Shown piece after piece: positions 1 to 7,679 of a stretch of 64,000 nucleotides of DNA. How positions within the stretch are numbered: the first letter of the stretch is position 1; each line of letters begins with the position of its first letter. The position numbers were made by a program, and so were the translations under genes. The notes under the pieces were generated by a model. That model did no database searches. It was not told the DNA's origin and saw nothing but the letters and a program-made list of their open reading frames with translations. Source of the stretch: Nitrospira sp. (GTDB lineage: Bacteria > Nitrospirota > Nitrospiria > Nitrospirales > Nitrospiraceae); NCBI GenBank assembly GCA_037045225.1, contig JBAOHZ010000009.1:558001-622000 (forward strand). Reading direction: 5' to 3'.

Positions 1-91
1 GGACAAGTTCTCGAGCCAGGTTGGAGCCAATAAACCCCATTCCTCCCGTAATCAACACCTTGGAGCCGGAAAAATCGCCAGACTCCGTCAT
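1..91 (-). CDS. NAD-dependent epimerase/dehydratase, N-terminal fragment (runs off left edge)
   Basis: Only the first 30 codons lie in the window. They encode a short lead followed by a beta strand and the glycine-rich loop GGMGFIG (about residues 16-22), the NAD(P)-binding signature of extended short-chain dehydrogenases that act on nucleotide sugars. The ATG at 89-91 overlaps the TGA of the upstream methyltransferase gene as ATGA, which supports this start and suggests translational coupling. Substrate and exact reaction cannot be told from so little sequence; context suggests a sugar epimerase or dehydratase. Confidence 0.75.
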   Translation of the reverse strand, partial: MTESGDFSGSKVLITGGMGFIGSNLARELV

Positions 92-816
92 TTGTGATCT
101 ACTTTCTTTGCCAAGATGACATTGTCGAGATACAGATCAGGATTTGAAGGAGTCATGAATCGACCTATGGCACCCAAAAGATTGATAGGCGCCATCAACA
201 ACAATGTACTGAAGAGATTGAGATACTGGTTTCTGTGGACCGTAACTTTATAGAGATAGGCATTTACGAGCTGACAGAGAACTCGAACATCGCTCATAGT
301 CTTGACATGCTCCACGACCTCAAAACCAGCACTCGTGATGAGGGCGAGGAGGCCAAAAGAGGAATAACGGGCATAATCATACGGCTGTTCATGCTCATCC
401 CAAACAAATGGCACTGTCAGTAGCAAATGTCCGCCCGGCTTGAGCACTCGATTCAGTTCACGCACAAATTCCGTGGGTGTGAACACATGCTCCAAGACCT
501 GGTTACACACGAGCGAATCAAAACTTTCAGAATCGAACGGAAAGGCTTGGCCACCATAAAACACATCTGCCTGCTTGTGAGCACGATTCTCCGGCGTATC
601 AAGCTCCATACCAATGTACTCAACGGCCTTAAATAAGGGTCGATAGGGTTGACTCCCGCAGCCAACATCTAGGACGCGTCCCGTGATATGGGGGGTAAGG
701 CGACAGACACTCTCATATAACCCCTTCCTCGCAAAATAAAACGGGTTGATGAACAGCCCGGGAAGGCCGGGACGCATCATCTGAGCATCATAGTACCGCT
801 TCAGACTAGTCAACAT
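88..816 (-). CDS. Class I SAM-dependent methyltransferase
   Basis: A 242-aa cytosolic methyltransferase. The SAM-binding motif I, VLDVGCG, is at about residues 48-54. An acidic motif (ELD) follows near 71-73, then QVLEH (106-110) and LKPGG (125-129), the usual order in Methyltransf_11-type enzymes. VPF followed by EHEQPYDYARYS (about 135-152) is a pattern common in methyltransferases of polysaccharide loci. The frame stays open upstream to 1053, but that part would overlap the next gene by over 200 bases, so I chose the ATG at 816, four bases after the upstream stop. It probably methylates a sugar of the surface glycan; the acceptor is unknown. Confidence 0.85.
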   Translation of the reverse strand: MLTSLKRYYDAQMMRPGLPGLFINPFYFARKGLYESVCRLTPHITGRVLDVGCGSQPYRPLFKAVEYIGMELDTPENRAHKQADVFYGGQAFPFDSESFDSLVCNQVLEHVFTPTEFVRELNRVLKPGGHLLLTVPFVWDEHEQPYDYARYSSFGLLALITSAGFEVVEHVKTMSDVRVLCQLVNAYLYKVTVHRNQYLNLFSTLLLMAPINLLGAIGRFMTPSNPDLYLDNVILAKKVDHK

Positions 817-820
817 AGAG

Positions 821-1633
821 CTAAGAACTTCGGTCCAGGATGAAACCACGAAGCTCAAACGGGCCTCGATCGCTCTGCAACGATCCCTCTGATTCCTGAA
901 ATGAAGCAACAAGTCGATACTGGGGCGCGAAGGCCTCGAGAAATTTGGCCACAGCAAATATCCAACAGGGATAACTTGCCTTATAAATCGAGGGAGGAAC
1001 AATCTGGACCGTGAGGACATCCTGAATGGCGTCCGCACAGGGCGTTCGCGCAATCAGCATACTGTTCGCTCCGATGGAACAAGCCTCCCGGATGAGATCG
1101 TAGGGGTGCTCGACATACTGCACCACACTCGACAACAACACGACGTCAGGGGCTTCTGGCTTCACGGCTTCCTCTATCGTGTAAAAAAAATTCAGCTCGC
1201 CATCTGCAAACTCGGCCCGCCCCGATTCGACAATTCGAGACTGCTCGACGATATTCCACCGCACGGACGCCAGAGGGGGCTGGAACGCCTTGAATTGTCG
1301 GTAGACCGTTCCGAATGATCCGCCGATATCCAACACGCGCAGGTGTCCACCTCGTGCACATGCGGCACGCAAGAGACCGGCCAAGAGAGGGTAATAGAAC
1401 TCCACGTGATCAAACAGCACAGAATCACGTTCGTACGCAGCCTCCCCCATCTTGACCTTCAGCGCCGCGACTCTGGACTTCCTAAAAATGGCTTCATCGT
1501 CATACCCGGATGAGGCAGCACGCGCAGCCTCCCAAGTTGGAAACAGCCCCTGAAACCGAATATCATCAGCACGAAACCCTCGATAGGCATTGAGAATAGC
1601 CGGCGGGATCCAGGACTTGATTACTCGCTTCAT
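821..1633 (-). CDS. TIGR04325-family putative methyltransferase
   Basis: A 270-aa protein with the features I associate with TIGR04325 methyltransferases of O-antigen and capsule loci. The N-terminal stretch has FPTWEAA followed by a conserved GYD and basic residues (about 31-52). The SAM-binding loop is LDIGGSFG (101-108), with GG in place of the usual GCG. A strand VVLLSSVVQYVEHP follows in the C-terminal half, matching the usual EH motif region. The substrate is unknown. It lies three bases after the upstream glycosyltransferase and four before the next methyltransferase, so it is part of the same operon. Confidence 0.8.
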   Translation of the reverse strand: MKRVIKSWIPPAILNAYRGFRADDIRFQGLFPTWEAARAASSGYDDEAIFRKSRVAALKVKMGEAAYERDSVLFDHVEFYYPLLAGLLRAACARGGHLRVLDIGGSFGTVYRQFKAFQPPLASVRWNIVEQSRIVESGRAEFADGELNFFYTIEEAVKPEAPDVVLLSSVVQYVEHPYDLIREACSIGANSMLIARTPCADAIQDVLTVQIVPPSIYKASYPCWIFAVAKFLEAFAPQYRLVASFQESEGSLQSDRGPFELRGFILDRSS

Positions 1634-1636
1634 TCC

Positions 1637-2548
1637 TCAGATCCCTCCGGCATGGTCGCCAACCATTCCTCGTAGGCGTGCCCAGATCCGCCGAGGCACG
1701 GAGGGTCGTAACGACTTCAGCATCCGAATAAATGCTTGGCGCGCAGGCTGACTTTCCTCAATCGGAATATCCCTTACTACAACTGGCCTCCCCCAAGAAA
1801 TATGCACAAATTCGTCGGCACGCCCCCCATGTGTTCCACTACCGTCGGTTCCGATATTTTGCACCTGAGATGAGCCCGGGTACAGTGTAAGGAGACCTTC
1901 CAGGAATGCCGCCGCATGCCAACGGATCGCCCAGGAGTCATTCCGTCCACCGACCTGGTCCTCGAGCATTTTCATGTAGGGATACACACCATCCATATCA
2001 AACGCACGTGCGAGTCCCCGCTCAGAAAGTCTAGTCAACAGCTTCGCTCCATCCGGCTCAAAAAGCCGCCACCCTCGCGCCCACGTGGCCCATCCCCAAC
2101 AATCCGCACCACGGAGGAAGAATGTTTCCGGCAGCTGGCAGCTCACGGGATAGGAATAGCCGTGGATACTGACTACTTCGGAAACATTCAGGTACCATTC
2201 CAATGCCGCATTCATATACTGCAGGAAATGCGGACCCGGGAGCACATCGTCCTCCAATACAATCACACGTCCATATCGTTCCACCAAATCAGTGACCCCG
2301 GTCACGATTGAACGAGCCAGCCCCAAGTTAACAGACTGTTCGACGACGGTGACGGAACGAAACCCTGTGAGCCCCCGAAGCAGTGCCCGGACAGCAGACA
2401 CATCTTCGTTCACGAGCGAGTTCTTAGCCCCGTCGGAGAACACAAAAAGATCTGACTCCCGTGCTTCGCGGTTATTCTTCAGGCCTTCGAGGACTCGTCC
2501 CGTATGCTCAGGACGCTTATAGACGAACAAGGCAATCGGCGCTAGCAC
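1637..2548 (-). CDS. Glycosyltransferase, GT-A fold (GT2/GNT-I-like)
   Basis: A 303-aa protein. The N terminus reads as a GT-A nucleotide-sugar binding half (LFVYKRPEH near 7-15, then FSDG and NLGL). The metal-binding acidic cluster VLEDDVLPGP is at 98-106, and CWGWATWARGW at 150-160 is typical of the sugar transferases found in O-antigen clusters next to FkbM genes. The start is a GTG at 2548, two bases downstream of the stop of the FkbM gene. It should add a sugar to the lipid-linked repeat unit on the cytoplasmic face; donor and linkage are not predictable. Confidence 0.78.
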   Translation of the reverse strand: MLAPIALFVYKRPEHTGRVLEGLKNNREARESDLFVFSDGAKNSLVNEDVSAVRALLRGLTGFRSVTVVEQSVNLGLARSIVTGVTDLVERYGRVIVLEDDVLPGPHFLQYMNAALEWYLNVSEVVSIHGYSYPVSCQLPETFFLRGADCWGWATWARGWRLFEPDGAKLLTRLSERGLARAFDMDGVYPYMKMLEDQVGGRNDSWAIRWHAAAFLEGLLTLYPGSSQVQNIGTDGSGTHGGRADEFVHISWGRPVVVRDIPIEESQPARQAFIRMLKSLRPSVPRRIWARLRGMVGDHAGGI

Positions 2549-2550
2549 TG

Positions 2551-3255
2551 CTATCTCGGGTTCTTTTGGTCCAAATAGATGAAGGTATTGACCGTCTTCG
2601 CAAATAAGCCGTACCCATGCTCCGAGACATACCGGTGCATCGGATTTGTCTCCAGAGCAGTCAACGATGACTGTAATGACTCAACGAGAACGCAATATGG
2701 ACGAAACCTGTCCCAATCATTCGACCGAATCACATTTAGATCGACCCCTTCAGCATCCACCGACAACACATCGATGACCTGTCCCTTCGGCAGATGCTGC
2801 TCAAACACTTGCCGAAGCGGCTGTACGGGAATGAGTGTCGACGCGATCAGCTGATAGCCGTCCCGCACCTCCCGATCACGGGCCAGCTGCTCATCAAATG
2901 TATTTAGCGCAGACTCGTTGAATTGGAAGAATCGGAGGCTGCCGCACTCCTCGGCAATACCGATCATCAGGTTGACGTCACGCCGACGCCATTGTCCGAA
3001 CAACCGCATGGCTTCCGGATTGGGATCAATATTGATCCCTCGCCAGCCACGTCGAGAGAGCAAATACGTATTGGAGAACCGGAACGGATGATGGGCACCA
3101 ACATCGACATAAAACCCATGCCGCTGTCCCTCAAATAGGCGATTCAACACAAGGTCCTCACCCTCTTGAGCATACGAGCACTGCACTTCGGGGCGAACTG
3201 CCCGCACGATGGAATACACAACAGTGCTCAGGCAATTGACGAAGAAGTCACGCAT
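2551..3255 (-). CDS. FkbM family methyltransferase
   Basis: A 234-aa SAM-dependent O-methyltransferase of the FkbM type. It shows CSYAQEGED near 26-34, the SAM loop YVDVGAHHP at 49-57 with FSNTY just after, and LSVDAEGVDLNV around 164-175, the conserved acidic motif of the family. FkbM enzymes methylate hydroxyls on macrolides and on sugars of bacterial glycans. With glycosyltransferase genes on one side and a transporter on the other, sugar O-methylation is the likely role. It is the first of two FkbM genes in the cluster. Confidence 0.88.
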   Translation of the reverse strand: MRDFFVNCLSTVVYSIVRAVRPEVQCSYAQEGEDLVLNRLFEGQRHGFYVDVGAHHPFRFSNTYLLSRRGWRGINIDPNPEAMRLFGQWRRRDVNLMIGIAEECGSLRFFQFNESALNTFDEQLARDREVRDGYQLIASTLIPVQPLRQVFEQHLPKGQVIDVLSVDAEGVDLNVIRSNDWDRFRPYCVLVESLQSSLTALETNPMHRYVSEHGYGLFAKTVNTFIYLDQKNPR

Positions 3256-3284
3256 AGCGTCTCAATAGGGCTGATCGATCCACG

Positions 3285-5042
3285 TCAGAACGTGAGCGGC
3301 TGAGGCTCCGCACGGAGCTGGGCAAACTCGAGGACCCGCTCAAACTGTTCTGACACCGCCGGATCATGAGTAATGCAAATCACGATACGCTCCCGGTAGG
3401 CTTCAAGAATACTCGCTAATAATTGACGGCGAAGAGGCACATCTAATGCGTTGACGCTTTCATCCAAAATCAGTACGTCGGGATTTCGAACCAATGCCCG
3501 GGCAATCGCCAATCGCTGCCGTTGTCCCCCAGAAAGATTGCTCCCCTGATAGGTCACCAGAGTATTAAATCCATCCGGAAGTCGGTCAATGTCAGCGTCG
3601 ATGCACGTAACCTGACAGGCCTCTCGCACCGCATTCAACGTGACATCGGCACCGAAGGCGACGTTGTTAAATATCGTATCGTTGAAGAGACGGGCATGCT
3701 GCTCCACAACCCGAACGTGCTCCCGGAGCCATTGCGTAGGCACTCTGGAAAGATCTACATCGTTCACGGCAATGTGCCCACTTTGAAAAGCGTAAAACTT
3801 CAGCAACACATCGACAAACGTTGATTTGCCAACCCCGGAAGGACCCAACACCGCATAGTTGTTGCCGGCCTCGAATGAAACCGTAAATTCCCTCAACACC
3901 GGGGCATTCCGAGAATATCCGAAGGAGACATTCTTGAATCTGATATGGCGAATGGCCTGAGGGATCGTGGTCTCCTCCGGGGCAGGCACCAACACGGGCC
4001 GTGAAGACACATCGTGAAGAACTCGTCTCAGATCATCCCCTGCGCGAAGATCTGCCACCAGACGCAGAAAAATATCGATAGCCTGTCCGGCCACCGGGAA
4101 AAATCGCAACAAAAGCACGACCGCCACCATGATCAGGGGAACATGGGCCGAGACTGTCGACGCATCGATCACCCACAGAATCGCCGCTCCGCTTACCAGC
4201 ACGAGAAGCAGCGCCGGCACGAAACTCGACAATAGGGAAAGCGCATCGACACGAAAACAGGTCTTCGCGTATCCATAAATCATCCGTTTATACTTCTGGC
4301 TGACGAAATCTTCAGCCGTATAACTGCGAACGGTCCTCAACGAATTGAGTGCGTCAAGAAAGTGCGAATTGAGATCCCGAGACTCTTGTTGCTGCCGTGC
4401 TCCCAGTTCATGTACTTTCCGAAACGTTTGCGCTAAAGACAGCAAGGACAACGCTAAAAATCCCAGCACTCCCATCGCAACCCACCACGACTGATAGACA
4501 AGGGCTGAAAAATAGAGCACACCGAGCACCGCCACCGGAATAAGACGGAGCAACGCCGTGATGACCTGACTCGCCCGGTTCGCCTCGTCGCCGGCCAGGT
4601 TAATGAAATACCCCACGCTACGCTCCTGAAGCTCCTCGAAAGCGAGCGTATTCACAAACGTTGTGAACGCTTCGGATGAGAAATGTGCGATCATTTGCCG
4701 CGTGAGATAGGACACGAGCGCACTCGAAGCAAAGGACGTCACCAAACGCGATCCGATGAGTATCAAAAACACAGCCAGATAAAACTCGATAGCTGGAGCA
4801 TACCCAAGCCACTGCGGAACACTCACCCATTTACTGGTCGAGGGAATGCTATGCCCTACCGCCAATTCCGTTAACGGGACCAGACTCGTCATGGCCGCCA
4901 GCTCCGTCGCGACCGAGATCAGGGACAGCATGACACAGACAACGAGCAGCGGAAATTTCAAAACTGCATACGCCACCAGCGAACGAATAGTCGACAGCCA
5001 CGACGCGGCTGCGCTCCAGCGAACACCGAACAGCGGCATCAT
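3285..5042 (-). CDS. One-polypeptide ABC exporter (permease + ATPase), possible glycan flippase
   Basis: A 585-aa half-transporter: about six membrane segments in the first 330 residues, then an ABC ATPase domain. The Walker A motif GPSGVGKST lies near residue 400, NLSGGQRQR near 504, and the Walker B strand VLILDE near 523 is followed by SVNALD instead of the common ATSALD. The H-loop histidine is in ITHD. The frame is open to 5129, but the ATG at 5042 overlaps the upstream stop as ATGA and is preferred; ATG 5051 is an alternative. MsbA/PglK-like architecture within a glycan cluster suggests flipping of a lipid-linked oligosaccharide, but substrate is inference. Confidence 0.85.
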   Translation of the reverse strand: MMPLFGVRWSAAASWLSTIRSLVAYAVLKFPLLVVCVMLSLISVATELAAMTSLVPLTELAVGHSIPSTSKWVSVPQWLGYAPAIEFYLAVFLILIGSRLVTSFASSALVSYLTRQMIAHFSSEAFTTFVNTLAFEELQERSVGYFINLAGDEANRASQVITALLRLIPVAVLGVLYFSALVYQSWWVAMGVLGFLALSLLSLAQTFRKVHELGARQQQESRDLNSHFLDALNSLRTVRSYTAEDFVSQKYKRMIYGYAKTCFRVDALSLLSSFVPALLLVLVSGAAILWVIDASTVSAHVPLIMVAVVLLLRFFPVAGQAIDIFLRLVADLRAGDDLRRVLHDVSSRPVLVPAPEETTIPQAIRHIRFKNVSFGYSRNAPVLREFTVSFEAGNNYAVLGPSGVGKSTFVDVLLKFYAFQSGHIAVNDVDLSRVPTQWLREHVRVVEQHARLFNDTIFNNVAFGADVTLNAVREACQVTCIDADIDRLPDGFNTLVTYQGSNLSGGQRQRLAIARALVRNPDVLILDESVNALDVPLRRQLLASILEAYRERIVICITHDPAVSEQFERVLEFAQLRAEPQPLTF

Positions 5043-6067
5043 TCCTGCCATTTCCCTACTTGAGGCCCGCATAATTTGTTTCGCACGCGAACCCCTAACC
5101 GGCGGAATGGATTCGTGAGGCGCTGCCACATGACTGACTGAAACACACTAAATCGAGCCCTTCGGTGAAGCCGAATAACATCATCTTTCAGCCGCGTGGC
5201 TTCGCCGGAAGGAAACAGCGCTGCCTGACCGGCTTGATCGAACAGATGATACGCTTCGGTATAGAATCCGTACGCGCAGTAGAGCACAGCCAGACGACGA
5301 ACTCCAAGTGCATCGCCGGATTCCAAGAGTGTCGTCGGTTTCACACAGTAGAGTACGTCGGCCTCCCAGACCCGCTTACTAAGCGATGCGGAGTCAGCGT
5401 GGACACCGAATACGTTCTCCGAAAGATAGCGGTAGCTTCCAGAAACGAACCGGTGAATGCGGGCCAAACGCACGTCCAGTAATTCGAGACCAAGATCACG
5501 CAAAAACTGATCGATGTCCCCAAACCCAGGCTGTCCGATATACCCACCCGGAAATCCGACCTCCAGTTCAGCCCCCAGCAGTGTTCGGCCCCGCGAGGCA
5601 CCGAGTCCCTGAAGAATTTCCAACTCCGCGCCTTGAACGTCAGCCTTTAAGAAATCCAAGCGTGGGATTCCACCTTCGTCGAGCACATCCTCAAGACGAC
5701 GCGTGTGAACCCGTTGCTCCTCAACGGGAAAGAAGTAGGCCTGTTCGGTCAGTCTGAGGGCGGCATCAGACCCCGGCCGCAACAGGGAACTTCCCGTCGG
5801 GACATTCGTCACATACAGCGTCCGCTCGCCACCTTGACGTGACAGCGCTGTCTGGAAGACCCGGGCGTCGACACCGAGGAGCTGACGAAGTTCTTCTGCT
5901 CGCGTGGGATGCGGTTCGAAAAGACAGAGGAGAGACACAGGGGCCAGCAGCTGCAGATGGGCCGGTAACCCATACGCTGCGCCGGCATCCGCAATGATCA
6001 AGCGCTGGTCGCCGAGCAATCGTTCAAGGATCGGCTTAAGTGCCGTCTGCTCCTTAGATTGACTCAC
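5039..6067 (-). CDS. FkbM family methyltransferase (second copy)
   Basis: A 342-aa FkbM-type methyltransferase, about 110 residues longer than the copy at 2551-3255. The SAM loop is ADAGAAYGLP (about 26-35), an acidic strand end FEPHP follows near 50, and the family motif LKADVQGAELEILQG lies around 139-153. The extra C-terminal part (about 200 to the end) has no motif I recognise. The gene sits six bases after the dioxygenase gene and overlaps the ABC exporter start by four bases. It is probably a sugar or lipid-sugar O-methyltransferase. Confidence 0.85.
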   Translation of the reverse strand: MSQSKEQTALKPILERLLGDQRLIIADAGAAYGLPAHLQLLAPVSLLCLFEPHPTRAEELRQLLGVDARVFQTALSRQGGERTLYVTNVPTGSSLLRPGSDAALRLTEQAYFFPVEEQRVHTRRLEDVLDEGGIPRLDFLKADVQGAELEILQGLGASRGRTLLGAELEVGFPGGYIGQPGFGDIDQFLRDLGLELLDVRLARIHRFVSGSYRYLSENVFGVHADSASLSKRVWEADVLYCVKPTTLLESGDALGVRRLAVLYCAYGFYTEAYHLFDQAGQAALFPSGEATRLKDDVIRLHRRARFSVFQSVMWQRLTNPFRRLGVRVRNKLCGPQVGKWQE

Positions 6068-6073
6068 GGCGGA

Positions 6074-7390
6074 TCAGGCGACCTCGGAAGTTACAGTCAA
6101 GGTATGCCTCAATCGTCGGATATAGTATCGAAGCCGAGCAAGGCCGTCCTTTGCCGAGCGATACGGACGTGGCACTTTCGCTCCCGATGCGCGAAGCGCG
6201 ATCTGTATCGCCCAGCGCTCACCCCGAGACACCTGCGATCCACGATGGATTCCGGCGGCGCCATGGAACAGCACGACAGTTCCCGCACGCCCCGTGAACA
6301 CATGCTCGTCTGTCAGCAACCGTTTGGACATCGGAGAGCCATCGATCACATCGTCGCCAAAATGAGTCGAGCCCCGAAAACTGCTCGGGAGACACATCAA
6401 CTCTTGGCGATGGGATGCCAAATGGAAGCGAGGTCGATAGTACCCTCCCTCATAGTCGAGTCCATTCTGCGCTCGCTCAAAATAGGCGTCCTGCTCACAG
6501 TCAAATCCCTTGTACAAGGCAATCAGAAAAGGCGACCGCACCCACCGGTGACTCCCACGTACGAATCGAAATGCCCCATTCTCAGGCTCCACGTCGGTGA
6601 GATACAGCATGACCTTCACAATATCGCAATCCGCATCCAGGTGCATATAGGCAGTGGCGGTGGTGTCGATGCCGACATCGGCGTAACACCCCTTGTACCA
6701 CGCTTGCCGTTCATGCGCGTGATCCAGGGCTGCATAAAGAAGCTCCATACGACACCCCGAATACGCGCCGGCGAGCTCGAACACTCGCGAGCGTTGTAAG
6801 GCCGACTGAAGCAACTGTGCGGCTGGCGAGTGCAGATCGAGCGCCATCGCGCAACGCCCCCATGGCAACCTAGCGGCTTGTTGCCTCAATAACTTACGCT
6901 CCCACCACATCTTCTCCCACAGGCCTGCCACCACATCTTCCCTGGAGTCAAGGCATACCACGCCATCGGTCTTGAGAACCTCCAGCTTCCCCTCTTCCGC
7001 CGGGGTAAGTACCGGCTGATACCGGGCAGAATGACTCCAGACCTTGAATTTCCACTCATCTAACAGTGACTGTTTCGCGACCTCTATGGCTCGGACCGTA
7101 TAGTCCGCGATCCGGCCGGTCAGGCCACCTGAGCCGAGCGCATAGGCCTGCAATACGTCAATCCGGCGCCCAACTACCTCGCCGAATCGGACGTCCACGT
7201 CTTCCGTCTTGCCGTCAGCCTGCATCAGTAAATCACGAAACGCCGTATCGATCCCCGCTACCTCCCTGTCTATTCGATCATCATCGAGCGAGCAGAGGTA
7301 CTCTGTCGAGGCGTAAGCAGGGTGTGCGGAATAGTCGACACGCGGGAATGCTGCCATCTCTGACTTAGGTAGTGTGACCATGGTGTTCAT
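6074..7390 (-). CDS. Phytanoyl-CoA dioxygenase (PhyH) family protein
   Basis: A 438-aa protein with the Fe(II)/2-oxoglutarate dioxygenase core. The HxD pair is in HLDADCDIVKVMLYLTDV near residue 250, followed by ENGAFRFVRGSH (about 275), which is typical of PhyH proteins. The distal His and Arg appear in GIHRGSQVSRGERWAIQ near 378-394. The ATG at 7390 has AGAGGT seven bases upstream. PhyH proteins hydroxylate small molecules and are occasional tailoring enzymes in polysaccharide or antibiotic loci. Here it might hydroxylate a sugar or acyl substituent. A hairpin lies 43 bases upstream of the start. Confidence 0.83.
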   Translation of the reverse strand: MNTMVTLPKSEMAAFPRVDYSAHPAYASTEYLCSLDDDRIDREVAGIDTAFRDLLMQADGKTEDVDVRFGEVVGRRIDVLQAYALGSGGLTGRIADYTVRAIEVAKQSLLDEWKFKVWSHSARYQPVLTPAEEGKLEVLKTDGVVCLDSREDVVAGLWEKMWWERKLLRQQAARLPWGRCAMALDLHSPAAQLLQSALQRSRVFELAGAYSGCRMELLYAALDHAHERQAWYKGCYADVGIDTTATAYMHLDADCDIVKVMLYLTDVEPENGAFRFVRGSHRWVRSPFLIALYKGFDCEQDAYFERAQNGLDYEGGYYRPRFHLASHRQELMCLPSSFRGSTHFGDDVIDGSPMSKRLLTDEHVFTGRAGTVVLFHGAAGIHRGSQVSRGERWAIQIALRASGAKVPRPYRSAKDGLARLRYYIRRLRHTLTVTSEVA

Positions 7391-7432
7391 GTGACCTCTG
7401 GGCTTCGGACCACGAAGGCCGACTCTATTTGC

Positions 7433-7454
7433 CGGCAGTTAGAGCCTACTGCCG
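7433..7454. other. Perfect 7-bp hairpin upstream of the dioxygenase gene
   Basis: CGGCAGT at 7433-7439 and ACTGCCG at 7448-7454 form a perfect inverted repeat around an eight-base loop, in a 289-bp gap. No T tract follows on either strand, so it is not a classical terminator. It could be an operator, a partial terminator or an mRNA structure upstream of the dioxygenase gene. A second small dyad, TGCCAC-G-GTGGCA, lies at 7602-7614. No promoter was convincing here. Confidence 0.4.
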
Positions 7455-7679
7455 AACACGAGCTCGGAATCGTATCGGACGTGCGTATACGCAATGTTTT
7501 CCCAAGCTGCTGTTCGAATACTTAACGTAGCCCCTTTTGCGTACCCCGGTTCTTTCACTTCGATCCTGAACGATGACTCGCCGCCTTGCCACCGCTCCAG
7601 ATGCCACGGTGGCACCACCGACCACACCGACACGTACCATTTCACCGATACGTACTTGATGCGAAGCAGAACAATTTGA

